A stretch of DNA of 64,000 nucleotides. It comes from Lottiidibacillus patelloidae. GTDB lineage: Bacteria > Bacillota > Bacilli > Bacillales > SA5d-4. The DNA lies in assembly GCF_002262935.1 (NCBI RefSeq), contig NZ_NPIA01000003.1, positions 62,001 to 126,000 on the forward strand, in the 5' to 3' direction. The notes beneath the pieces are model-generated. The model made no database searches and had not been told where the DNA came from. It was given only the letters and a program-made list of their open reading frames with translations. Made by a program: the position numbers and the translations under genes. This document shows positions 16,619 through 25,048 of this stretch, piece after piece (position 1 is the first letter of the stretch; each line of letters begins with the position of its first letter).

Positions 16619-18796
16619 TTGAAAAATCCATTTAATATAATTGGTAAATTAACATACACATATCGAAAAAGCATCGTCCTTTTATGGATTATTTTAGTCG
16701 CTGCTTTGTTTATTTTCTCAATAAAATTACCAGACCGCCTCCATGGAAGTGGATTTGAGATGGATAGTGAATTTCAACAAGTAAGTGATGCGTTGATTGA
16801 GGAATTTGATTATCCTGCATCAACAGCAATTATATATTTAGAAGGAAATGGTGTTTCTCCTGAAGATGAAGAATATAAGAACCATGTTGCATCAACAATC
16901 GAAAAAGTATTAAAACATGAGGCAATTAATAAAGTAGTGTCACCTTACGAATCTCCTGGAATGATTAAGGGAAATGAAGCTTTTATTTTAGTAATGTTTG
17001 ATGAAGTCGCTAGTGATGTGATTGACGAGGTTAATTACCTGAAGGAGAATGTTACAAGCTCAGAAAATGTCAACACTATGTTAACTGGTAGTCCAGTAGT
17101 TATGGAAGATATGAACAAAGCTAGCCAAGATGATCTTTTCCAAGCTGAGATGATTGGAGTTCCTGCAGCATTATTCATTTTGCTGCTAGCATTCGGCGGA
17201 TTAGTCGCAGCTGCATTACCGTTAATAATCGGTATGCTGAGCGTACTCATTACGATGGCTGTTATTTACTTTATCGGTGGTCAACTACAATTGTCTGTGT
17301 TCGTTTTAAATACAGTACCAATGATAGGGTTGGCATTAGGAATAGATTTTGCTCTACTATTAGTAAATCGCTTTAGGGAAGAACTTCAGCAAAAAAATAT
17401 TAAAGACGCAATAATTAAATCAGTAGAAACAGCTGGAAAGGCAATAGCTTTCTCAGGATTATGTGTATTTGTAGGCTTATCTGGAATGCTTTTTATTAAT
17501 ATTAGCATTTTCAAATCAATTGGAATTGGTGCAATGGTTGTTGTCTTTGTATCAGTAACATGTGCATTAACATTTTTACCAGCAGTTCTAGCGATCCTTG
17601 GCGAAAAAGTAAATCGCTTTACTATTCTTAAAGTAAGTAATAAAGAAAATAACTGGTGGAAAAATTTCGCATCTTTTGTGATGAAGCGCCCTATAATCGT
17701 ATTAGTTACGACTACTATTGTATTAGTATTCTCTGTAATTCCTGTAATGCAAAGTAATCTAATCGTACCTGAAGAAGATTCTTTACCTGAGTCATTTCCA
17801 TCAAGAGTTGCGCTTGAAAAGTATATCGATGCTTTTGGAGAGTACACCATTCCTTCAGCTATTTTGATTGTGGAATCTGAAGATGAGATTATGGTGGAAT
17901 CAGAATTAACAAAGTTACAACAATTAACTGATGAATTAATGCAAGATTCAAAAGTGGAAAAAGTCGAGTCAGTTTTTAATATTACTTCCTTATCTGTGCC
18001 AGAATTAGCTCATTTAAGTAACGATGAACAATTTATGAATAATCTCTCAACAATTGTTAATGGCAACCAAACTGTTGTAAAAGTGTTTCTTAATGTAGAT
18101 TCTGCATCTAAAGAAGCAAAAGAATGGATCCATGAATGGAAGAATTACAAAGGTGATTTAAACGTTTCATTTGGTGGAGAAAGTAAATTTTATGAGGAGA
18201 TTTACGAAGAAATAATGACGAAAGCGCCTATTGGCTTATTAGTCGTTTTAATATCAACGTATTTCTTACTTTTGATAGCATTTAAATCAATTATATTACC
18301 TTTAAAAGCAATAATAATGAACGTATTAAGTCTTACGGCAACTTTCGGTATCTTAGTTATTATTTTCCAAGGTGATTATTTCTATAATGTTGAAGGGATA
18401 TATTTAATTATTCCTGTATTTATTTTCTGCCTAGTTTTTGGTCTAAGTATGGATTATGAAGTGTTCCTTATATCTCGCATTCAAGAATATTACGAGGAAA
18501 CGAAAGATAACGATTATGCAACTTTAATGGGGTTAACTGTAACAAGTAAAATTATTACTTCAGCAGCGTTAATAATGATTGTTATTACAGGTGCATTTGC
18601 ATTTACTGATATCATTCCAGTTAAACAAATGGGACTTGGAATTGCTATAGCGATATTTTTAGATGCTACGATTGTAAGAATGTTGTTAGTCCCATCATTA
18701 ATGAAATTAATGGGGAAATGGAATTGGTGGATGCCTGCTTTTTTACAAAGAAAAGAAAAGGCAGTGTCAACTAATTCGGTAGAAAGAAGTCTGTAA
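16619..18796 (+). CDS. MMPL-family RND transporter (YdfJ-like)
   Basis: This protein of about 725 residues starts at TTG 16619, nine bases after AAGGAGA. Its membrane layout is 1+5, then 1+5, with two large extracellular loops (about residues 40-180 and 380-530), typical of MMPL proteins and of Bacillus YdfJ (similar length). LGIDFALLLVNRFREE and FGLSMDYEVFLISRIQEYY are the paired TM4/TM10 motifs, holding Asp and Tyr of the proton relay. It probably exports lipids or hydrophobic drugs using the proton gradient; substrate is unknown. Confidence 0.88.
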   Translation: MKNPFNIIGKLTYTYRKSIVLLWIILVAALFIFSIKLPDRLHGSGFEMDSEFQQVSDALIEEFDYPASTAIIYLEGNGVSPEDEEYKNHVASTIEKVLKHEAINKVVSPYESPGMIKGNEAFILVMFDEVASDVIDEVNYLKENVTSSENVNTMLTGSPVVMEDMNKASQDDLFQAEMIGVPAALFILLLAFGGLVAAALPLIIGMLSVLITMAVIYFIGGQLQLSVFVLNTVPMIGLALGIDFALLLVNRFREELQQKNIKDAIIKSVETAGKAIAFSGLCVFVGLSGMLFINISIFKSIGIGAMVVVFVSVTCALTFLPAVLAILGEKVNRFTILKVSNKENNWWKNFASFVMKRPIIVLVTTTIVLVFSVIPVMQSNLIVPEEDSLPESFPSRVALEKYIDAFGEYTIPSAILIVESEDEIMVESELTKLQQLTDELMQDSKVEKVESVFNITSLSVPELAHLSNDEQFMNNLSTIVNGNQTVVKVFLNVDSASKEAKEWIHEWKNYKGDLNVSFGGESKFYEEIYEEIMTKAPIGLLVVLISTYFLLLIAFKSIILPLKAIIMNVLSLTATFGILVIIFQGDYFYNVEGIYLIIPVFIFCLVFGLSMDYEVFLISRIQEYYEETKDNDYATLMGLTVTSKIITSAALIMIVITGAFAFTDIIPVKQMGLGIAIAIFLDATIVRMLLVPSLMKLMGKWNWWMPAFLQRKEKAVSTNSVERSL

Positions 18797-18816
18797 TTTA
18801 CAGACTTCTTTTCTTT
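18782..18816 (+). terminator. Terminator after the MMPL gene
   Basis: AGAAGTCTGTAA and TTACAGACTTCTTTT pair, overlapping the stop codon. Confidence 0.8.
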
Positions 18817-18871
18817 ATAAGCATTTATTTGTATAATGAAATAAAATCAAAGGAAACGGGAGTACATCGCA

Positions 18872-19285
18872 ATGAAAAAAATAATTTTTTATAGTTTAAT
18901 GTTAGTAGTTATTGCAACCCTTGGTGCATGTAATGGAAAAGAAGAGAATTTTGATTCAAAAGTTCTTGGTGAATGGCAAACGAGTTCATTTACTCTTAAC
19001 GAGAAAGATTACGATGAAAATGCAAATGAAGCCTTTTCAGATGGTGTAAAGATTGGTCTTTTACAAATGTTTTTCAAAGAAGGTGAAGCCATTACTTTTG
19101 ACAGTAAAGGTAACGCAACGTTTCACGGAATTAAACTTAACTACATAATTGAAAAGAATAATCTCTTAACACTGACATCAGAACAATTAGTCGATATGAA
19201 ATTAACATTTAAATTAGAAGAAAAAGGTAATAACCTATTATTTAAACATGAATTAGGTACAGCAATTCTAACTTCTGCAAAATAA
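18872..19285 (+). CDS. Small lipoprotein, unknown
   Basis: This 137-residue protein has a signal peptide and lipobox (LGAC). The mature part holds VLGEWQTSSFTLN, ITFDSKGNATFHG and YIIEKNNLLTL, a short beta-rich pattern like lipocalin-type lipoproteins of Bacilli. A terminator follows, and the preceding gene also ends with one, so it is its own unit. No specific function can be given. Confidence 0.65.
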   Translation: MKKIIFYSLMLVVIATLGACNGKEENFDSKVLGEWQTSSFTLNEKDYDENANEAFSDGVKIGLLQMFFKEGEAITFDSKGNATFHGIKLNYIIEKNNLLTLTSEQLVDMKLTFKLEEKGNNLLFKHELGTAILTSAK

Positions 19286-19313
19286 AAGCTCTCCTCTTAG
19301 GAGAGCTTTTTTC
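19284..19313 (+). terminator. Terminator after the lipoprotein gene
   Basis: AAAAGCTCTCCT-CTT-AGGAGAGCTTTT with a T-run. Confidence 0.88.
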
Positions 19314-19403
19314 TTTTGTTCAAGGTCTAAATTTCGTTGTTTAAAATACATATTAAATGAAGGAAGCTTGACCAATCAAACGAGCAGATGAGGTGACTGT
19401 TTT

Positions 19404-20723
19404 ATGAAAGCCGACGAAATTATTGGAGAAATTACTCGATTAGTAGTTCATAATGACGACTTTTCTAAGTTATCTAGCAGCATGGAATCGTTTAATCCTT
19501 TAAAAGTTTTAGATGTTTATAATTACGAACTGAAGCAATTAAATATGCTTTCATGGCTATTAAACCCTCAAGAAAACCACCGGTTGGGAGATTACTTTAT
19601 TAAGGAATTCATTAACAAAGTAGTTATTAGTAACGAAGAAAATGAGTCAGTTAAGAATTTATCTCAGATTGAGCTTCACTTAAGTAATTTCTATGATGCG
19701 CAGGTCACTCCACATTGGAAATCACTTAGAAAATCGAAAACGATTGATCTTGTTATCCACTCCGCGAAAAATAATATCGTAGTTATAGTTCTTCATAATG
19801 AAAAGAAAGAAAATATATCGCTTCACATGCAAGAGTGTTATGCCATGATTAAAGAAGATATTAAGTTTACGAACGCACATGTGCTACCTGTTTATTTAAC
19901 AGATACCGGGGAAGAGGCTCCATTAAGTAATTATTGTCAATTAACCTATGAAGATTTCTTATCTTTGATTGATAAAACAATTGAACATCATCATGGTGAG
20001 TTGAGCGAAAGGATAGTCTTATTTTTAAAAGACTACCTATCCTTAGTGAATCAAGAATTAGTTCAAGATGAGAAGTTGGTCACACTCTGTCAGTCTATTT
20101 ATAGAGAACATAAGGATATTATTCACTGGCTCTTGCAAAAGACAAGTGCTATTCAAACAAGAGAGTTACATAAAGTAAGTCAGGAAACGATTAACCGCTA
20201 TGGAAAATTACTTTCCGTCATTTTAGAAAAAGGAAAAGAAGACCCTTTTACGATTGCCATGAAAAACTTTATGCAAGATAAATTAGAAGTAAGTTTAAGC
20301 TCTAGTAGGTTAAAAAATACACAACACTGGTTTTATCCGATAAAATTTTTAAGTATTGACGGTATGCAACAAGCCGCAGTACCGAGTTGGCATTCACCAT
20401 ACCCAGTTTCTTATTATTTTAAAAAAGAACAAGGAAAGTTGAAATTAAAGCTAGAAATAGGACCATTTAAAGATCCAACCCTTCGGATGGAATTTATTAA
20501 GTTTGTCAATGATAACTCAAACTTCACAATAAATGTAAAAGCTTTCCGAGTTGAATCTGTATCTACTTGTATTAAAATGGAAGCGATACCTTTTGAAGAT
20601 TGGGAATGGAATAAAGTGGAGATTATTACTACTAGAATGAATCATTTATATCAATATAAATTCTCTGAAACAAACAATGAAATACTGAATTTGATAGAGA
20701 AATTCAGATGGAAAATTAGCTAA
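19404..20723 (+). CDS. PD-(D/E)XK_4-like protein with degenerate active site
   Basis: The protein has 439 residues from ATG 19404 (AGGTGA upstream). Residues 41-63 (YELKQLNMLSWLLNPQENHR, then LGD) match the start of the PDDEXK_4 nuclease family. TIDLVI (Asp115) is the first catalytic strand. The next strand reads NNIVVIVLHNEKK where family members read ..IIIENKI..; the E-x-K pair is replaced by Leu130 and Asn132. The QL..Y-like helix (HMQECY) still follows. The C-terminal half (about 230-439) is unassigned. It probably no longer cuts DNA and may bind it. It opens a cassette with a UDG-like and a sirtuin-like gene. Confidence 0.65.
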   Translation: MKADEIIGEITRLVVHNDDFSKLSSSMESFNPLKVLDVYNYELKQLNMLSWLLNPQENHRLGDYFIKEFINKVVISNEENESVKNLSQIELHLSNFYDAQVTPHWKSLRKSKTIDLVIHSAKNNIVVIVLHNEKKENISLHMQECYAMIKEDIKFTNAHVLPVYLTDTGEEAPLSNYCQLTYEDFLSLIDKTIEHHHGELSERIVLFLKDYLSLVNQELVQDEKLVTLCQSIYREHKDIIHWLLQKTSAIQTRELHKVSQETINRYGKLLSVILEKGKEDPFTIAMKNFMQDKLEVSLSSSRLKNTQHWFYPIKFLSIDGMQQAAVPSWHSPYPVSYYFKKEQGKLKLKLEIGPFKDPTLRMEFIKFVNDNSNFTINVKAFRVESVSTCIKMEAIPFEDWEWNKVEIITTRMNHLYQYKFSETNNEILNLIEKFRWKIS

Positions 20724-20809
20724 ACTCTACCAAAATATAAACTTTATGTTATTATATAACTATATTAGTATAAAATTGGTAATTTTTTATATAAAAGTAA
20801 AGTGAAGTT

Positions 20810-21475
20810 TTGGAGGGGAACAACATAGAACTGAATATAATTAAGAGCATTCTAACTGATTTTCAAATGCACGAGTCAGAAGATAAAGTACTTAATTTCT
20901 ATGGCGGAGATAGAATTAGCATTCAACTTTACAACTTATATAAGTATTTACGTAAAATGAATAGCTACGAGCCATCAATATTAATATTAGGAGAACACCC
21001 ACACTTTGCAAGGGAAGCGAGAACTGGAATTCCATTTACAAGTGAACACGTAATTGTTAAGATGAACGATCGACACGGAGTATTAGAAAAAGACGTTTAT
21101 AAATTAATTGGTATTAGGAAAGATTCATTTTCTGCTTTATTATGGGGACAAATTAATAAAATGAGTAATCCACCTTTATTGTGGAATTTATTCCCGTTTT
21201 ATCCTCACCAAGAAAATTCCCCTTCAAACCATAGAAGTTTGACAATTCAAGAGATGGAGTGGGGAAATCAGCTATTGCTAAAAATTTTAGAAGCGTATCC
21301 TTCTATTACTAAGGTCTTTGTTATCGGAAATAAATTGAAATATGATCACTTAAACTTTCCAGTTGATGTTGACTATCTATCACCTTTAGAGATGGGTAAT
21401 CCCCATGCGTTTGTTGAAGACTTCAATGAATTACTTAAGATTAGCCAGCCAATAAAAATTTCTAATAAAGTATAA
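20810..21475 (+). CDS. Uracil-DNA glycosylase-superfamily-like protein, divergent
   Basis: This protein of about 215-221 residues carries ILILGEHPHFAREARTGIPF and TSEH, LLWNLFPFYPH, SNHRSLTIQEMEWGNQLLLKI and VFVIGNKLKYDHL. This is the order seen in one UDG-like family (GExPG...TGIPFTSE; W/LWN.FPFHPH; NR.PT..E...G; V..VG..A). The last motif, normally RHPSHGG, reads DYLSPLEMGNPHAF and lacks the His-Pro-Ser core. The start is odd: a strong GGAGGGG (20812-20818) is followed six bases later by ATA, while the nearest standard start, TTG 20810, overlaps that site. It lies 86 bases after the nuclease-like gene and 78 before the sirtuin-like gene. Confidence 0.65.
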   Translation: MEGNNIELNIIKSILTDFQMHESEDKVLNFYGGDRISIQLYNLYKYLRKMNSYEPSILILGEHPHFAREARTGIPFTSEHVIVKMNDRHGVLEKDVYKLIGIRKDSFSALLWGQINKMSNPPLLWNLFPFYPHQENSPSNHRSLTIQEMEWGNQLLLKILEAYPSITKVFVIGNKLKYDHLNFPVDVDYLSPLEMGNPHAFVEDFNELLKISQPIKISNKV

Positions 21476-21553
21476 CTGGCATACAAGCAAGTGATTAAAA
21501 ATATGCATATAAAAAGAGGTAGCAGCTTAAATCTCACGTTAGGAGTGGCGTAT

Positions 21554-22624
21554 ATGGGATGGGAAGCAATAATTGATATGCATAAGCAGTTTAATCATAC
21601 AACTTTATTAGGAAAACAATTGGATAATAATACTTGGAAATTCAAGTGGAATTTTGGACATTTGAATTCAGAACATACTATTGATATAACGTTAATGCAA
21701 CCAATAAATGATGTCGAATTTATAATAAGCCCTTATTCTAAGGTCGTTTCATCATTAGAAGAGGCATTGGCATTAAACGATTGGAAATTATTTTCTCCTA
21801 GCGTAATACATTCTCAGTTTAGAGAAAGTATATGGGAGATTGTACATACAGCAAATATTTCTAGAGAAAGAAAGCTAAAATGGTTTGCGGCGTGTTATCC
21901 AGAAAAACAAAAACTTTCTAAAGTGGCAAGCCAATTGCTACAGTCAGAGTACACGATAGGAATAATCGGACAAACGACAAATACACTTGAAGAAGCGAGT
22001 GAGGAACAAGGTATTTGGAAGTATGTAGATGTAACAAATATTTTTTCTAATGCAGCATTTGAATTCGATTATGATATTTTTCGAAAATACGTCAGTTATA
22101 AATTAAAGATATTGGAAGAATACAATGGTCCAGAATATTTCAAATTAATTTCTAATTTTGAATCAAATAAACTAATACAAAGTATTATCTTCCAAAATTA
22201 TTCAACAAGTAGAATGAAAGGGAAGTTTACTAACGCGCTTGACTTACAAGGTCCATTAGATTTGATTTGCTGTCATGATTGTCGAGCACACAGTTCAGTA
22301 ACAGACTTTGTTCTGAGAAAAACTTGCTCCTCATGTGGTGGAAGATTACGACCAAGCATGACACTTGCAGGTGAAAAATTCAAAAAAAAGAATTGGGTTA
22401 ATGTAGTTACTGAATTTGAAAAAGCGGAACTTATTTTTTGTATCGACTGTGATGTATCAGTACCTTACTTTTCTAAATTAATGGAAAAAACGAATGGGAA
22501 TGTAATCATTTTATCTACTACAAAGCAGTTAATAGAAATAAAGAAAAATACTAGAACCGAACACTATATTGAAATTGATCCTAATAAATTCTTAAGTGAA
22601 ATAAATATGTTACTTTCCTTATAA
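21554..22624 (+). CDS. Sirtuin-like zinc-ribbon protein with degenerate catalytic residues
   Basis: The protein has 356 residues from ATG 21554 (AGGAGTGG upstream; the earlier GTG 21491 has no site). Residues about 132-330 follow the SIR2 order. IGIIGQTTNT stands where GAGIS is expected; FEFDYDIFRKYVSYK matches the small-domain helix region; IIFQNYST stands for TQNID; and DLQG (Gln232) stands where the catalytic ELHG His is expected. A zinc ribbon follows (Cys240, Cys243, Cys258, Cys261) with the strongly sirtuin-like CGGRLRPSMTLAGE. EFEKAELIFCIDCDVSVPYF replaces the AD....GTSL.V.P segment. The N-terminal 110 residues are a separate unknown domain. NAD+ chemistry is doubtful; NAD or acyl-lysine binding remains possible. 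Confidence 0.68.
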   Translation: MGWEAIIDMHKQFNHTTLLGKQLDNNTWKFKWNFGHLNSEHTIDITLMQPINDVEFIISPYSKVVSSLEEALALNDWKLFSPSVIHSQFRESIWEIVHTANISRERKLKWFAACYPEKQKLSKVASQLLQSEYTIGIIGQTTNTLEEASEEQGIWKYVDVTNIFSNAAFEFDYDIFRKYVSYKLKILEEYNGPEYFKLISNFESNKLIQSIIFQNYSTSRMKGKFTNALDLQGPLDLICCHDCRAHSSVTDFVLRKTCSSCGGRLRPSMTLAGEKFKKKNWVNVVTEFEKAELIFCIDCDVSVPYFSKLMEKTNGNVIILSTTKQLIEIKKNTRTEHYIEIDPNKFLSEINMLLSL

Positions 22625-22634
22625 TTATTAGACT

Positions 22635-22677
22635 AAACCGGGTATAAGCGTATTACGTTTGTAATCCGGTTTTTTTG
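22635..22677 (+). terminator. Terminator closing the three-gene cassette
   Basis: AAACCGG and CCGGTTT enclose an inner ATTAC/GTAAT pairing, followed by seven T. Confidence 0.8.
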
Positions 22678-22755
22678 TTGACAAAAAATTCTGCCGGAAA
22701 ACACGAAATTTCTTTTAATGAATACGTTGATAAATAAGAGAAAGGAAGTGTAGGC

Positions 22756-23334
22756 GTGAATAAAATGTTAAAGTTAGTAATGGTTTTTCCTTTAGTATTC
22801 TTAACAAGCTGTTTTGATGATGATAGCTCAAAAGATAAAAATGTTGACCAAGAGACAGAAGCTACAAAAGAAATTGACAAAAATGAAGATAATGAGGGCA
22901 TGCTAGAAGACGATGTGCGTTTAGAGATTATAGATTATTATAATTATATGTATGGTGAAATGTTAACGTATCATAACAGTGTTATCTCTTATTATGATCA
23001 AGTTTTACAAGCGCCAGATGAAGTGTTTTATGGCACGGTTATTGATAAGATAATCCCCCAATATACTGAAATATTAGTTGAATTAGAAAAGGTAAATTCA
23101 CAGCTAAATAATGAAGATTTAATAAAAGTTCATGAAGTCATTGTCTCAGCTGTCCGAACTCAATTAGACGGTTTTCTTTTATACAAGAAAGCTTATGAAA
23201 ATAACAATAACTTATATGTAAATGAAGGGAACGAAAAGATTAGGGAAGCAAATACACTCTTTATTAAGTTTGATGAAAAGATGAGTGAGTTAATGAGAAC
23301 CTATGAGATTAATCATTTTAATAGAAGTGAATAA
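22756..23334 (+). CDS. Lipoprotein, unknown
   Basis: The protein has 192 residues from GTG 22756 (AAAGGAAG upstream). The signal peptide ends in lipobox LTSC, followed by an Asp/Glu/Lys-rich linker to about residue 55. The remainder is helical (YYNYMYGEMLTYHNSVISYY; QYTEILVELEKVNSQL; NEKIREANTLFIKFDEKMSE), suggesting a surface helical bundle. No family recognised. Spacing suggests a unit separate from the preceding cassette. Confidence 0.6.
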   Translation: MNKMLKLVMVFPLVFLTSCFDDDSSKDKNVDQETEATKEIDKNEDNEGMLEDDVRLEIIDYYNYMYGEMLTYHNSVISYYDQVLQAPDEVFYGTVIDKIIPQYTEILVELEKVNSQLNNEDLIKVHEVIVSAVRTQLDGFLLYKKAYENNNNLYVNEGNEKIREANTLFIKFDEKMSELMRTYEINHFNRSE

Positions 23335-23410
23335 TAATTTCCATATCTGAATAGAAGTATTAAGTTTTTGGTAAAATACGTTGTAGATTTTACTATAAGG
23401 AGATAAAAAG

Positions 23411-24640
23411 GTGCTTTTTGTTAAAAAGCTTCAAAAAAATATGAAAGGCCATCGTTCTCTAGGATTTCTATTATTGATTGGTGGCTTATATTCTTTAAGT
23501 GTTGCCTTGTCTAATACGTTTGTGAATGTGTATTTGTGGAAACAATCGAAAGAGTTTTTTGATATTGCAATATATAATTTAAGTTCAGTTATTTTGCAAC
23601 CAATTGCCTTTATTCTTGCAGGCATGTTAGCTAAGCATATTGACCGTATCTATGTCCTACGGATTGGAATCATTTTCTTATCAGCTTTCTTTTTGAGTGT
23701 TCTTTTATTGGGGACAAGTTCTACAGACTTTATTGTTATTCTAGGTGCTTTGCACGGGATTGGCTTTGGAGTCTATTGGCTTGCTTATAATGTATTGTCT
23801 TTTGAGATAACTGAGCCGGATACAAGGGACTTTTTTAATGGTTTTTCAGGTGTGTTAGGATCATTTGCTGGAATTGTTGGTCCGATAACAGCAGGTTTGT
23901 TTATTACAAGAATGGAGCTTAATAAGGGATATTACCTTATCTTTACTATTTCCCTTATCATGTTTGCTTTAGCGGTTTTTCTGTCCTTCTTTATTAAGAA
24001 AAGAGATGCTAGAGGAAGCTTTAAACTTAAGGAAGTATTGAATGAACGGAAACGTAATAAAAATTGGAAAAATATTTTACACGCTAATTTTTTTCAAGGG
24101 TTTCGTGGAGGAACGTTTGTTTTTTTAATCGGTCTTTGGGTTTATATTACGACTGAGAGTGAATTATCATTAGGTACTTTTGCACTAATTCAATCTGCCA
24201 TAAGCTTAGTTGCTTTTTCACTGGCTGGGAAATTGATTAAGCCGAAAAATAGGGTTAAATCAATCTTATTTGCTGGTGCAACTATGTATATTGCAATATT
24301 AATTATTGCATTTCATTTAACATTTATAAAATTACTCATTTATGGTGTTATCATTGCATTTGCTTTTCCATTCTTAATCGTGCCATTTATGTCGATTACA
24401 TATGATGTTATTGGGGAAGCAAATAATTCAGGTAATAAAAGGATTGAATTTTTAGTAGTAAGAGATGTGTACCTTAACCTTGGTAGAGTGGTATCAATTT
24501 TATTTTTTATAGTTGCAATTTCTTTTTTTAGCCCTGAAAAGAGTATCCCATATCTCTTGTTTTTAATAGGACCTGGATTTTTGATCATTTCCTTTTTTAT
24601 TAGAAAAGTGAATATTGATAGTACAAATGATAAAAACTGA
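23411..24640 (+). CDS. MFS transporter
   Basis: This 409-residue protein has about twelve membrane segments from GTG 23411, with AAGGAGA upstream. HIDRIYVLRIG in the TM2-TM3 loop resembles the MFS A-motif region, and HGIGFGVYWLAYNVLSFEIT lies in TM4. A short basic loop (RDARGSFKLKEVLNERKRNK) separates the two halves. The substrate is unknown. A small basic protein gene follows 21 bases later and probably shares the transcript. Confidence 0.8.
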   Translation: MLFVKKLQKNMKGHRSLGFLLLIGGLYSLSVALSNTFVNVYLWKQSKEFFDIAIYNLSSVILQPIAFILAGMLAKHIDRIYVLRIGIIFLSAFFLSVLLLGTSSTDFIVILGALHGIGFGVYWLAYNVLSFEITEPDTRDFFNGFSGVLGSFAGIVGPITAGLFITRMELNKGYYLIFTISLIMFALAVFLSFFIKKRDARGSFKLKEVLNERKRNKNWKNILHANFFQGFRGGTFVFLIGLWVYITTESELSLGTFALIQSAISLVAFSLAGKLIKPKNRVKSILFAGATMYIAILIIAFHLTFIKLLIYGVIIAFAFPFLIVPFMSITYDVIGEANNSGNKRIEFLVVRDVYLNLGRVVSILFFIVAISFFSPEKSIPYLLFLIGPGFLIISFFIRKVNIDSTNDKN

Positions 24641-24661
24641 ATAGAAGAAGGAGGGAGTTTT

Positions 24662-24781
24662 ATGGCAAAATCACGAAGTAAACAAGATGCAGAACAGAAA
24701 AATAAAAAAGGTATTGATTCAGCTACAAATGAAGCACAATTAAGTTCGGAAATAAATGCTAAATCAAGAAAGAAAAAATAA
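24662..24781 (+). CDS. Small basic hydrophilic protein
   Basis: This 39-residue protein (MAKSRSKQDAEQKNKKG and on) is rich in Lys, Ser and Gln with no hydrophobic core. AAGGAGGGAG precedes its ATG. The composition is like minor spore or nucleoid-associated peptides, but no family is claimed. A strong terminator starts at its stop codon. Confidence 0.6.
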   Translation: MAKSRSKQDAEQKNKKGIDSATNEAQLSSEINAKSRKKK

Positions 24782-24806
24782 GCAACGTTACGTTGCTTAT
24801 TTTTTT
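24780..24806. terminator. Terminator shared by convergent small genes
   Basis: AAGCAACG-TTA-CGTTGCTT followed by eight T. Confidence 0.8.
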
Positions 24807-24916
24807 TCGTTTGTTTCATTTAATAATTCTTCTTTTGATTTCACTTTACCATGCGGATTTTGCGCCTGTTTCCTTGTGCGGAACTGTCTTTCTTGTTGAC
24901 GTTTGGATTGTGTCAC
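24797..24916 (-). CDS. DUF6254-like small protein
   Basis: This 39-residue protein starts at GTG 24916 with AGGGAGGA seven bases upstream. QSKRQQERQFRTRKQAQNPH and then GKVKSKEELLNET resemble the short QSK.QQER...RK..QNPHGKVKS proteins grouped as DUF6254 in Bacilli. It is highly basic with no known role. The family label is from memory and tentative. Confidence 0.55.
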   Translation of the reverse strand: MTQSKRQQERQFRTRKQAQNPHGKVKSKEELLNETNEKK

Positions 24917-25048
24917 ACTGATTCCTCCCTTCATTCTACATTATCGTTCGTTTTATTAGTCATCTTTATGTATTGTAGTTGAAAAATTTTGCGTGACAAT
25001 TTTTTTATTATGCTGTATATTTCGTATATCGAAATAAGAGGGTGAGAC

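Noticed and set aside
19404..22624. Classical restriction-modification or Thoeris-type system
   Set aside because: No methyltransferase, TIR or STALD-domain gene is present, and the sirtuin-like protein is of zinc-ribbon type rather than the ThsA type.
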